Positions 18,166 through 24,578 of a stretch of 56,873 nucleotides of DNA are shown in pieces. The position numbers and the translations under genes are program-made. The stretch comes from an uncultured Lachnospiraceae bacterium (GTDB lineage Bacteria; Bacillota; Clostridia; Lachnospirales; Lachnospiraceae), in contig CALFCS010000170.1 in the NCBI GenBank assembly GCA_937950565.1, positions 1 through 56,873 of the forward strand, written 5' to 3'. Each line of letters opens with the position of its first letter. The first letter of the stretch is position 1. The notes beneath the pieces are model-generated. The model saw only the letters and a program-made list of their open reading frames with translations. It was not told the DNA's origin and did not search any database.

Positions 18166-18315
18166 ACTCCTTTCATCTAAACTCGAGAAAACCTCGTTAA
18201 GATTCAAGGAGTACATTCACACTAGGCTCGAAAGAACCTCGCCAAGTGTTCATAGTAAGTGCTCATAGCTTCGTCACCTTGTAAGCTCGTGGGAAACCTC
18301 GCTAACGGCGGTGAC
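18166..18315 (+). repeat. Hairpin array A between tRNA-Glu and tRNA-Cys (H1, H2, H3)
   Basis: Three hairpins share one plan: an outer stem of unique sequence, an A-A mismatch, a 3-bp inner stem, and a loop beginning TCG and ending ACCTC. H1 is 18166-18212 (outer ACTCCTT/AAGGAGT, inner AAC/GTT). H2 is 18219-18249 (outer ACACT/AGTGT, inner GGC/GCC). H3 is 18273-18315 (outer GTCACC/GGTGAC, inner AGC/GCT). They lie inside the tRNA transcript. None is followed by a T-run, so they are not terminators. A further plain hairpin AGCACCT/AGGTGCT is at 18330-18350, and the linker AAGTGCTCATAGCT occurs after H2 and again just before tRNA-Cys. No protein can be supported in 18145-18365. Confidence 0.85.
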
Positions 18316-18365
18316 ATGCATCGCACGTAAGCACCTAAAGGACAGGTGCTAAGTGCTCATAGCTA

Positions 18366-18436
18366 GGCGCCATAGCCAAGTGGTAAGGCAAAGGTCTGCA
18401 ACACCTCTATCACCAGTTCAAATCTGGTTGGCGCCT
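18366..18436 (+). tRNA. tRNA-Cys (anticodon GCA), copy 1
   Basis: Acceptor GGCGCCA pairs with TGGCGCC. The anticodon stem AGGT/ACCT encloses CTGCAAC with GCA. The T-arm is CCAGTTCAAATCTGG. The discriminator is U (T18436), as required for cysteine identity. CCA is not encoded. It is identical over 71 bases to the copy at 36365. Confidence 0.96.
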
Positions 18437-18443
18437 CTTAGAA

Positions 18444-18479
18444 AAGCCTGGAAATTCGATGTTTCTAAGGCTTTTTTTG
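18444..18479 (+). terminator. Terminator of tRNA operon
   Basis: AGCCT-GGAAA pairs with TTTC-AAGGCT around a short loop, followed by seven T. Confidence 0.85.
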
Positions 18480-18508
18480 TTGAAGGATAGATTTTTGTGG
18501 CTGATAAC

Positions 18509-18537
18509 TTGACAGCAGTTCACGAAGATGATAAAAT
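18509..18537 (+). promoter_or_regulatory. Promoter of riboswitch-controlled operon
   Basis: TTGACA (18509-18514), 17 bases, TAAAAT (18532-18537), a near-consensus housekeeping promoter. The start site would fall near 18544, directly before the riboswitch. Confidence 0.8.
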
Positions 18538-18544
18538 CCTATTC

Positions 18545-18680
18545 AAGCAAATGAAAGGGAGTAGCTGAACACTTCTTAAAAAGTGGGTTTGTAACCGACA
18601 ACCGGTATCGGAAGATACCCGTAGCAAATGAGATAGCAAGACTTTTATTGTGGCAGAGGTCATGATAAGAGTCTTTTTTA
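18545..18680 (+). promoter_or_regulatory. yybP-ykoY-like manganese riboswitch with terminator
   Basis: The leader holds the hallmark strands of the yybP-ykoY aptamer: GGGAGTAGC (18557-18565) near the 5' end and AGCAAGAC (18635-18642) near the 3' end. They are joined by a P1 stem AATGAAAG (18550-18557) with CTTTTATT (18642-18649). Inside are CACTT/AAGTG and GGTATC/GATACC hairpins. The 3' strand of P1 can instead pair, as AAGACTTTTAT (18638-18648), with ATAAGAGTCTT (18665-18675), which is followed by a T-run and forms a terminator. In this family Mn2+ binding stabilises P1 and prevents termination, so the downstream genes should be switched on by manganese. The call rests on conserved strands and the competing stems, without a covariance search. 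Confidence 0.72.
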
Positions 18681-18738
18681 TCATAGAAAATCAAAGGAAC
18701 TGCCATGATAGCTTGCTTACAGAAAGTGAGGATGACAG

Positions 18739-19173
18739 ATGAACGAGTTAATGAAAAAAGAAACACTGGAAGCAGTAAATGCGGGCAAACAGGCACTTCA
18801 GAGCCTTTATGCTGCAAGGGAAAAACTGGGCAGTGCAAGAAACTGGGGGATTTATGACATGTTGGGAGGCGGCCTGATTAGTACTATGATCAAGCACTCT
18901 AAAATGGAGGACGCTTCTGGACTTATGGAACAGGCAAAGCGGGACCTTCATATTTTTCAAAGGGAATTAAGGGATATCCAGGTATCGTTTGACCTTCGGA
19001 TGGAAATTAGTAGTTTCCTTTCATTTGCTGATTTTTTCTTTGATGGTCTGGTGGCGGATTATCTGGTACAAAGCAGGATTGCAGAGGCAAGGGAACAGGT
19101 GCAGGATGCCATAGATTATGTGGAACCGATACTGGAACTATTAAGGAAGCAATTGGAAGAAGGGCAGGTGTAG
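18739..19173 (+). CDS. Unknown protein, Mn-riboswitch-controlled
   Basis: 144 residues, not recognised. It is predicted mostly helical with no signal peptide. An N-terminal helix (KKETLEAVNAGKQALQSLYAAREKL) is followed by a Gly-rich turn (YDMLGGGLISTM), a charged helix (EQAKRDLHIFQRELRDIQ) and C-terminal helices with a hydrophobic patch (SFADFFFDGLV). It starts 58 bases after the riboswitch terminator and is followed four bases later by a YccF membrane protein, so it is part of a predicted manganese-induced operon. A cytosolic partner of the YccF protein, or a role in metal stress, are inferences from context only. Confidence 0.75.
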   Translation: MNELMKKETLEAVNAGKQALQSLYAAREKLGSARNWGIYDMLGGGLISTMIKHSKMEDASGLMEQAKRDLHIFQRELRDIQVSFDLRMEISSFLSFADFFFDGLVADYLVQSRIAEAREQVQDAIDYVEPILELLRKQLEEGQV

Positions 19174-19177
19174 GATT

Positions 19178-19537
19178 ATGGGATGTCTTGGAAATATTTT
19201 ATGGTTTGTGTTTGGCGGGGCTGTCAGTGGACTTAGTTGGCTTTTCACAGGCTGCCTTTGGTGTATTACGATTGTGGGGATACCTGTAGGGATGCAGTGC
19301 TTTAAGTTTGCGGCCCTAAGTTTCTTCCCATTTGGAAAGGATGTGCGGTATGGAGGAGGGGCAGTGTCCTTACTATTGAATATAATCTGGCTGATTGTAT
19401 CCGGAATTCCTCTTGCACTGGAGCATCTTATTTTGGGAGGACTTCTCTGCATTACGGTTGTAGGAATCCCATTTGGGATGCAGCAGTTTAAGCTGGCAAA
19501 ACTTGCACTGATGCCTTTTGGTGCGGAGGTGTATTAG
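19178..19537 (+). CDS. YccF domain inner-membrane protein
   Basis: 119 residues made of two similar halves, each with hydrophobic helices ending in a VGIP-(V/F)-GMQ-(C/Q)-FK motif (ITIVGIPVGMQCFKFAALSFFPFG and ITVVGIPFGMQQFKLAKLALMPFG). This is the YccF repeat. YccF proteins have no established function. The gene is the second of the riboswitch operon and is followed by a strong terminator. Its place behind a Mn-type riboswitch suggests a role in manganese efflux or in protecting the membrane from metal stress. Confidence 0.9.
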   Translation: MGCLGNILWFVFGGAVSGLSWLFTGCLWCITIVGIPVGMQCFKFAALSFFPFGKDVRYGGGAVSLLLNIIWLIVSGIPLALEHLILGGLLCITVVGIPFGMQQFKLAKLALMPFGAEVY

Positions 19538-19567
19538 GTTGCAGATTGCCAAATAGGAAATAGTAAG

Positions 19568-19605
19568 AAGCCGTATGACATTGAGAGATTTTTCATACGG
19601 CTTTA
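19568..19605. terminator. Bidirectional terminator
   Basis: AAGCCGTATGA pairs with TCATACGGCTT and T-rich sequence follows. It lies between the YccF gene and the convergent XRE gene, so it could serve both. Confidence 0.82.
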
Positions 19606-19642
19606 ATTTTGACAATACCTATTAAAAAAAGAAGGCCTCAAA

Positions 19643-19912
19643 CTATTTTTGCTTTGTGCCTTCTATATCGGATAGTTTAATATTTTTGAAAAATTCATTG
19701 TAGTCCACATGAAAAATCTGGCATAAGCCTGCAAGAACAGAGATACGTATATTATAGCTGCCAGATTCAATCTGTGAGTAGATACTGCGGGTAATGTTGA
19801 TGTTGTATAGCTGCAGTTTAGCAACTACCTGCTCTTGTGTCAGATGACGCTCCATCCGAAGTGCCCGAATCGTATCTCCAATGTGGATGTCCTGTTTGAG
19901 CCTTTGTTCCAT
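19643..19912 (-). CDS. XRE family transcriptional regulator
   Basis: 89 residues, essentially one Cro/CI helix-turn-helix domain (IGDTIRALRMERHLTQEQVVAKL...NITRSIYSQIESGSYNIRISVLAGLCQIFHV). The ATG at 19912 is nine bases from GGAGG; an ATG two codons upstream (19918) is too close to it. Two perfect dyads upstream, one over the promoter and one in the leader, suggest autoregulation. It is a short repressor of the type found in phage and accessory regions. Confidence 0.88.
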   Translation of the reverse strand: MEQRLKQDIHIGDTIRALRMERHLTQEQVVAKLQLYNINITRSIYSQIESGSYNIRISVLAGLCQIFHVDYNEFFKNIKLSDIEGTKQK

Positions 19913-19933
19913 GGTCATTTCCTCCAGGGGTGC

Positions 19934-19956
19934 AAGGTATTTATTGCATATACCTT
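19934..19956. promoter_or_regulatory. Leader dyad of the XRE gene
   Basis: A perfect inverted repeat AAGGTAT (19934-19940) and ATACCTT (19950-19956) with a nine-base spacer, between the predicted start site and the ribosome site. It may be a second operator or an RNA hairpin. Confidence 0.55.
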
Positions 19957-19975
19957 GATTCTATCGGAAATGAAG

Positions 19976-20003
19976 ATTATAATTGCAATATATACATTGC
20001 AAA
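19976..20003 (-). promoter_or_regulatory. XRE promoter with TTGCAAT dyad operator
   Basis: On the minus strand a TATAAT -10 (19981-19976) follows a weak TTTGCA -35. The region is covered by the perfect dyad TTGCAAT (19983-19989) and ATTGCAA (19996-20002), a likely autorepression site. Confidence 0.65.
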
Positions 20004-20054
20004 GCTTTCAGAAGTAAAGAAAATGTAACAGGATCATGGCGTCCTGCAGGTATA

Positions 20055-20387
20055 TTATTTGATGTAAAGAGATATTTTCTGCAGGAGATTTTGGATATCA
20101 TCTACAGAATTGCGGCTCAGTTTGCTGAGACAGTTCAACAGATCCGCCAGTTCGGGTTTGTTGTCGGTTTTGGAAGTATCCAGTAGCCACCGGTCCAGTG
20201 AAAGATGGAATACCTGGGCAAGCTGGAGACATACTTCCAAAGAAGGAAGCTGTTCGCCGCGTTCAATTTTGGTATAGTAAGAGTAGGAGATACCTGCTTT
20301 TTCTGCGGCAAATTCCTGGGTGTAACCCAACTGGTTCCGCCGGTCTTTTAAAACTTGTCCGATATGTTTTGCTTGTAATTGTTCCAT
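20055..20387 (-). CDS. XRE family transcriptional regulator
   Basis: 110 residues. The N-terminal helix-turn-helix (IGQVLKDRRNQLGYTQEFAAEKAGISYSYYTKIERGEQLPS) resembles immunity-type repressors, and the C-terminal part (LLNCLSKLSRNSVDDIQNLLQ) is probably for dimerisation. AGGAGG precedes the ATG. It is transcribed divergently from the unknown membrane protein at 20518, and a perfect 11-bp dyad lies between the two, so it probably controls both. Confidence 0.88.
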   Translation of the reverse strand: MEQLQAKHIGQVLKDRRNQLGYTQEFAAEKAGISYSYYTKIERGEQLPSLEVCLQLAQVFHLSLDRWLLDTSKTDNKPELADLLNCLSKLSRNSVDDIQNLLQKISLYIK

Positions 20388-20447
20388 TTGAGGTCCTCCT
20401 AATATAAACTGATTTTATGTTATAACACAGATAGTGACCGTACCATA

Positions 20448-20480
20448 CACTATTTATGCACATAACACACATAAATAGTG
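20448..20480. promoter_or_regulatory. Perfect dyad operator between divergent genes
   Basis: CACTATTTATG (20448-20458) and CATAAATAGTG (20470-20480) form an exact 11-bp inverted repeat with 11 bases between, in the divergent intergenic region. An additional ATAGTG half-site is at 20431-20436. Confidence 0.75.
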
Positions 20481-20517
20481 ATTGGCACATTCATAAATAA
20501 AGACAGAGGGAAAAAAG

Positions 20518-21333
20518 ATGCGGAAGATAAAAATGATTGGGAAAGTAGTAAAAGAGTGGTGGTTAAAGGCTTTTGGGAAAATAGAAAAGGAACCACGATA
20601 TTATAAAATACGTGTAAGTATCTTTTGGTTTGTAGTATGTGCTGCAAGTGTGGCAGTAACTGGGTTGTGGCGCTGGAGCTATAATATGGAAAAGCAGGCA
20701 GGCAAAAAGGATACGGAAGAATCGTACATAATCTGGGAAAATAAAGTGCCTGAAGCAGTCAAGAGTCAACTGCAGAATTCCGAAGAATGTTATTTGTGTG
20801 GAAACAGTAACCGAAGTCTGATGGGGATGTTCCGAAAATATGATGATCTGGGAATTATCTGCGTGAATGACTGGTATGTACTGGACATGAGGATTAGAAA
20901 CCATGATGACAGTGGAAATCTGACCGGGACACAAGGACATATCAATACAACAGGGGGAGGCCTTGGGGAAGGGAAACACTCCTATTACTGTAGTCAAGAC
21001 TCGGACAGGGGAATCTCAGATGTTACTATCTATGATGGGGATGATGATGTGTTTGATGTGGCCAGGGTGAAGGATCATTTATGCCAGACCTGTCTTGACA
21101 AGGTGCTGGAGGTAATGGAAGCGTATGCTCCAGAGAATGAACCAGCCAGACCGAGAGATCTATGCCTGGTGGATTTTCAGACGCTGGAGCTGTATTCGCT
21201 TCAGGGCGATTATAGTGCGTATACTGTGAGGGATTATTATGTACAGATTAATAACAGCAGGGAAGATGAAGTGCGGATAACGGCATTTTACGCTCCGGTT
21301 CTGGAAGATGGGAAAAAGAAAAGGGAATTGTAA
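20518..21333 (+). CDS. Unknown membrane-anchored protein
   Basis: 271 residues, not recognised. The basic N terminus is followed by one membrane helix (about residues 33-52, VSIFWFVVCAASVAVTGLW), so most of the protein should lie outside the membrane. Two Cys pairs, CYLCGN (near 95) and HLCQTC (near 192), could hold a metal or form disulfides, and Asp-rich patches such as DGDDDVFD lie between. GGGAAAAAAG stands just before the start. It lies between an XRE repressor with a shared dyad operator and the AAA ATPase pair, suggesting regulated accessory or defence DNA; no function can be assigned. Confidence 0.75.
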   Translation: MRKIKMIGKVVKEWWLKAFGKIEKEPRYYKIRVSIFWFVVCAASVAVTGLWRWSYNMEKQAGKKDTEESYIIWENKVPEAVKSQLQNSEECYLCGNSNRSLMGMFRKYDDLGIICVNDWYVLDMRIRNHDDSGNLTGTQGHINTTGGGLGEGKHSYYCSQDSDRGISDVTIYDGDDDVFDVARVKDHLCQTCLDKVLEVMEAYAPENEPARPRDLCLVDFQTLELYSLQGDYSAYTVRDYYVQINNSREDEVRITAFYAPVLEDGKKKREL

Positions 21334-21354
21334 AATATTTTTTGTGAAAATATA

Positions 21355-21382
21355 TTGCATAAAAAATATTATATGGTATGAT
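21355..21382 (+). promoter_or_regulatory. Promoter of AAA ATPase/RloB-like pair
   Basis: TTGCAT (21355-21360), 16 bases, TATGAT (21377-21382), followed by AGGAGG and the ATG at 21418. Confidence 0.6.
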
Positions 21383-21417
21383 GATAGCATGAAAGAAGAA
21401 AATCAGGAGGTTTCTTT

Positions 21418-22695
21418 ATGATAATAGAAATAAGAGCAAAAAACTGTTTCTCGTTTGAAGAGCAGATTGCACTTTCGATGAAGGCAGATATGCGGAACAA
21501 AAAATTTGCTTCTAATGTGCATAGAGAGAATAATTTTAATGTTTTAAAAACAGTTGGCATCTATGGACCGAATAATGCAGGAAAAACATGCCTGATAAAA
21601 TGTATTCGCGCAATCAAGCAGATTTTATTGAACAAAGAGACGAGTCTGATGCCAAACATCTTCTCGAAAAATTCTGTTTGCGAATTGGGAGTCACTTTCT
21701 TGGCTGATGGCAAGAAATATGCTTATGATTTTATGTACGATGCTAAGAAGGAAGAATTTATCTACGAAAAATTTGTTGATATTACTAAGGATCAATACGG
21801 GAATGAGAAAGAGATAATCTGGCTGCTTAGTGACAGTCGAAAAGAGGAGTATTATTGTGTAGACGAAGAAATGATACAAATGATTTCGATGGTCGGCAGA
21901 AATAGCCTGCTCTGTTATATGGTCGATGCCAGCAAGTTCAAACGCATTGCAGAAATGAAGAGAATTATTTCCGGATTTGCAGAGAAAATCGATCTCATCA
22001 ATATGAATAATATTCCAATGAAAAAAACGGTTGAGTTGATGAAGAATGAGAATCAATTGCAACAAAAGGTCGTGGAGTTTATAAAAAATGCGGATCTTTA
22101 TATGGAAAACTTTGAGTATGTGGATATGGATAAAATCCAGGTAGATATTTATAAAAAGGAGGAAAAACCGGAAGAAAAGGCATTGGATATACCGGAACGG
22201 GTGATGGATCAAATCCGGCTTGTTTCCACATATAAAGGGGTTCAAGTTCCAAGCTTGTTGTTTGACTCTACGGGTACGAAGAAAATTGCTGCATTGGCAA
22301 GTTATATTGTGGAAGGATTGGAGCAGGGAAGGATACTTGTAGTGGATGAGCTTGACAGTAGTATTCATTTTAAATTAACCCGCGCGATTGTTGCTATGTT
22401 CAATAACGAGTTAAACAGTAGCGCCCAGTTGATTTTCACAGTACATGATATCAACCTGATGGATTGCAAGCGTATGTTCCGAAAAGAACAGATTTGGTTT
22501 GTCCATAAAGATGAAGAAGGCGTATATGTATATTCACTGGCTGATTTTACAGCGCAGCAAGGGGTTCGTGATACGACTGATATTATGGAAAAATACAGAA
22601 AGGGTGCATTAGGTGCGCTTCCTGATCCTGAACTGATCAATTCGCTTTTGGAGTTGAAAGGGAATAAGAAAGGAGCGGATGTCGATGCAGAATAG
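21418..22695 (+). CDS. AAA family ATPase (AAA_15/OLD-like), AbiLi/RloA-type
   Basis: 425 residues. It begins MIIEIRAKNCFSF, the usual first strand of SMC/OLD-type ATPases. Walker A is GPNNAGKT (residues 50-57), Walker B is LVVDELDSS (about 308-316), and TVHDINL is the switch histidine region. The middle is a helical insertion. Such ATPases pair with small nuclease-like partners in abortive-infection systems (AbiL, RloAB, PARIS, Septu). Here the stop overlaps the start region of an RloB-like gene, the AbiL/RloAB arrangement. ATP-dependent sensing of phage infection is inferred from the family. Confidence 0.85.
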   Translation: MIIEIRAKNCFSFEEQIALSMKADMRNKKFASNVHRENNFNVLKTVGIYGPNNAGKTCLIKCIRAIKQILLNKETSLMPNIFSKNSVCELGVTFLADGKKYAYDFMYDAKKEEFIYEKFVDITKDQYGNEKEIIWLLSDSRKEEYYCVDEEMIQMISMVGRNSLLCYMVDASKFKRIAEMKRIISGFAEKIDLINMNNIPMKKTVELMKNENQLQQKVVEFIKNADLYMENFEYVDMDKIQVDIYKKEEKPEEKALDIPERVMDQIRLVSTYKGVQVPSLLFDSTGTKKIAALASYIVEGLEQGRILVVDELDSSIHFKLTRAIVAMFNNELNSSAQLIFTVHDINLMDCKRMFRKEQIWFVHKDEEGVYVYSLADFTAQQGVRDTTDIMEKYRKGALGALPDPELINSLLELKGNKKGADVDAE

Positions 22696-23317
22696 GCTGC
22701 CAGCCTTCCTGAACAAATGTAGAGTGTGCATTATCTGCGAAGGGGATGAAGAATATGATTATTTAGATAGATTAAACAAGATTGAGGTATGGAACAAAGC
22801 GTACAAAGTGACTTTGGACAATGCGGGTGGGAACGGGAATATTCCGGCCAGATATCAGGACAGATATCAGAACGGAAGTTATGATATTGTACTAATCTTC
22901 TGTGATACAGAGAAAAAGCCCTATGAGCAGTATGAAGACATTAAGCAAAAAATAAACGAGTTCCATGGTGTTGATCATGCTGCCGAAGAAGTAATTGTTT
23001 TTGGAAACCCGTGTACCATGCAGATTATTATAGAACATTGGGCAGATGTGAAGTTAAAAACACCGGCAAAAAAAGTAAATTCAGAAATTATTGGTAAATT
23101 AACCGGAGTGAATAATTATAAAGGACGGGCAGATCAACGGTCGGAATTGATGAGTCAGATAACCGCTGAAAATTATCTTGCGATGTCTGAGCGGATCAAA
23201 AAAATGAAAAGTGATGACACAGTGATTGGCAGCAGTAACTTTGATCGTCTGGTTGATTATTTAGCAACAGATGATACCACGTGGGTAGAGAAAATTAATG
23301 CAGTATTGGAGGAGTAA
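22685..23317 (+). CDS. RloB-like (Toprim-type) effector, AbiLii-type
   Basis: 210 residues. The N-terminal strand and acidic motif CIICEGDEEYDYL matches the EG-x-E-x-x-Y signature of RloB/Toprim proteins, and IVLIFCDTEKKPY supplies the second acidic motif (D-x-E). In Toprim enzymes these acids bind Mg2+ for nucleic-acid cleavage. The ATG at 22685 is nine bases from AGGAG; an ATG at 22679 is too close to it. It overlaps the ATPase gene and should form a complex with it. The exact defence family is uncertain. Confidence 0.75.
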   Translation: MQNRLPAFLNKCRVCIICEGDEEYDYLDRLNKIEVWNKAYKVTLDNAGGNGNIPARYQDRYQNGSYDIVLIFCDTEKKPYEQYEDIKQKINEFHGVDHAAEEVIVFGNPCTMQIIIEHWADVKLKTPAKKVNSEIIGKLTGVNNYKGRADQRSELMSQITAENYLAMSERIKKMKSDDTVIGSSNFDRLVDYLATDDTTWVEKINAVLEE

Positions 23318-23373
23318 ATACTGCCATGATGGTATATGGTTGAGTAAAGGAAGCTGCGAGGGAGATAAGGATA

Positions 23374-23736
23374 ATGAAATTAAAGAATATTTTGATAGTC
23401 GTTAAAGATATCGAAAAATCGAAACAATTTTATCATGATTTGTTTGGTCTTGATATGTTGCTTGACAATGATGGCAACATGATTTTAACGGAAGGTCTTG
23501 TACTTCAAGATGAAAAAATCTGGAAAGATTTTTTGGGAAAGGAGATTATTCCGAAAAATAATTCCTGCGAATTGTATTTTGAAGAACAAGATATAGAATC
23601 GTTTATTGAAAAATTGGAAAAATTATATCCCTCAATTCAATATGTTAACCGTCTTATGACGCATAGCTGGGGACAAAAAGTAATCCGTTTTTACGATTTA
23701 GATGGTAATTTGATTGAGGTGGGAACGCCTATGTAA
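23374..23736 (+). CDS. VOC family protein (glyoxalase/bleomycin-resistance fold)
   Basis: 120 residues with the two beta-alpha-beta3 modules of the vicinal-oxygen-chelate fold. The first starts LKNILIVVKDIEKSKQFYHDLFGLD; the second ends IRFYDLDGNLIEVGTP, where the final E is the usual metal ligand. Members include glyoxalases, dioxygenases and drug-binding resistance proteins; the substrate here is unknown. It stands alone after the defence pair. Confidence 0.9.
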   Translation: MKLKNILIVVKDIEKSKQFYHDLFGLDMLLDNDGNMILTEGLVLQDEKIWKDFLGKEIIPKNNSCELYFEEQDIESFIEKLEKLYPSIQYVNRLMTHSWGQKVIRFYDLDGNLIEVGTPM

Positions 23737-23854
23737 GTCGTAAGTAAAAGACGTTAATTTTTTCGTTGTTTATTTGTGGATTACGTATAATAAATGAAGA
23801 GGAGATAGAGGATAACTGGCTGTAGGGTTTCATATTACCATCCGTTTTCTGTTA

Positions 23855-23887
23855 TGACACAACAATGACACAACTCTGTGATAGTAT
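23855..23887 (+). promoter_or_regulatory. Response-regulator-type direct repeats and promoter of the two-component operon
   Basis: TGACACAAC occurs at 23855 and again at 23866, an 11-bp spacing typical of OmpR-family binding. The downstream stretch ACAACTCT-GTG-ATAGTAT (23870-23887) contains the -10 and matches the vanY promoter at 15 of 18 bases. No good -35 is present, as expected for an activated promoter. Confidence 0.7.
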
Positions 23888-23921
23888 AACCATATATCAG
23901 GATGAGCCGGAGGATAAAGGA

Positions 23922-24575
23922 ATGCTGAAAATATTAATTGTGGAGGATGACAGGGCAATCTCGAATCTTGTTTACCAGAGTCTGGCGGGCGAGGGATACG
24001 ACTGTACGTGTGCATATGATGGAAAGCAGGGGGCGGACTGTATTGAGGAGAGCCGGTTTGATCTGGTACTTCTGGATATTATGCTGCCGGAGATAGATGG
24101 CTATGAATTGCTGGAATACATCAGGCCTATGGGAATTCCGGTTATCTTTCTTACGGCAAAGGCAGAGGTAAAGGACCGGATAAAGGGATTGAAGCTGGGA
24201 GCAGATGATTACCTTACGAAACCATTTCAGATTGGGGAGCTGTTAGCAAGGGTGGAGGCGGTTCTGCGAAGAGCAGGAAAAAGGGAAAAGGAACTGCGCT
24301 TCCTGAATGTCCGGGTAGACCTTGAGGCACGGCAGGTGTGGAAGGAGGACAGGCAGATTGAACTTACGAATAAAGAGTTTGATTTGCTGACTGTCCTGAT
24401 TCAAAATAAAAATGTTGCCCTTTACCGGGAATGGTTGTATGAGAAGGTTTGGGAAGAGCCTTTTACCGGGGAAACCCGGACGCTGGATTCTCATATTCAA
24501 CGCATCCGGAAGAAACTGGGATGGGATTCGCAGATCAGGACGGTATTTCGGATTGGATACAGGCTGGAGGAATAA
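23922..24575 (+). CDS. OmpR family response regulator
   Basis: 217 residues. The receiver domain begins MLKILIVEDDRAI, the phosphoacceptor is D52 in VLLDIMLPEIDG, and the conserved Lys is in LTKPF. The C-terminal winged helix (ELTNKEFDLLTVLIQNKN...RTLDSHIQRIRKKLG...IGYRLE) is of OmpR/VanR type. The ATG at 23922 is preceded by GGAGGATAAAGG; an in-frame ATG at 23865 lies within the promoter. The kinase gene starts four bases after its stop. It probably activates its own operon and vanY through shared 11-bp repeats. Confidence 0.95.
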   Translation: MLKILIVEDDRAISNLVYQSLAGEGYDCTCAYDGKQGADCIEESRFDLVLLDIMLPEIDGYELLEYIRPMGIPVIFLTAKAEVKDRIKGLKLGADDYLTKPFQIGELLARVEAVLRRAGKREKELRFLNVRVDLEARQVWKEDRQIELTNKEFDLLTVLIQNKNVALYREWLYEKVWEEPFTGETRTLDSHIQRIRKKLGWDSQIRTVFRIGYRLEE

Positions 24576-24578
24576 AGG

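Noticed and set aside
18166..18315. Hairpins of array A as Rho-independent terminators
   Set aside because: None is followed by a T-run, and tRNA-Cys downstream has no promoter of its own, so transcription must pass through them.
18166..18315. Hairpins of array A as integron attC sites or REP elements
   Set aside because: No GTTRRRY boxes, no integrase and no REP-type GTAG foot or RAYT transposase are visible; the conserved part is the loop, not the stem base.
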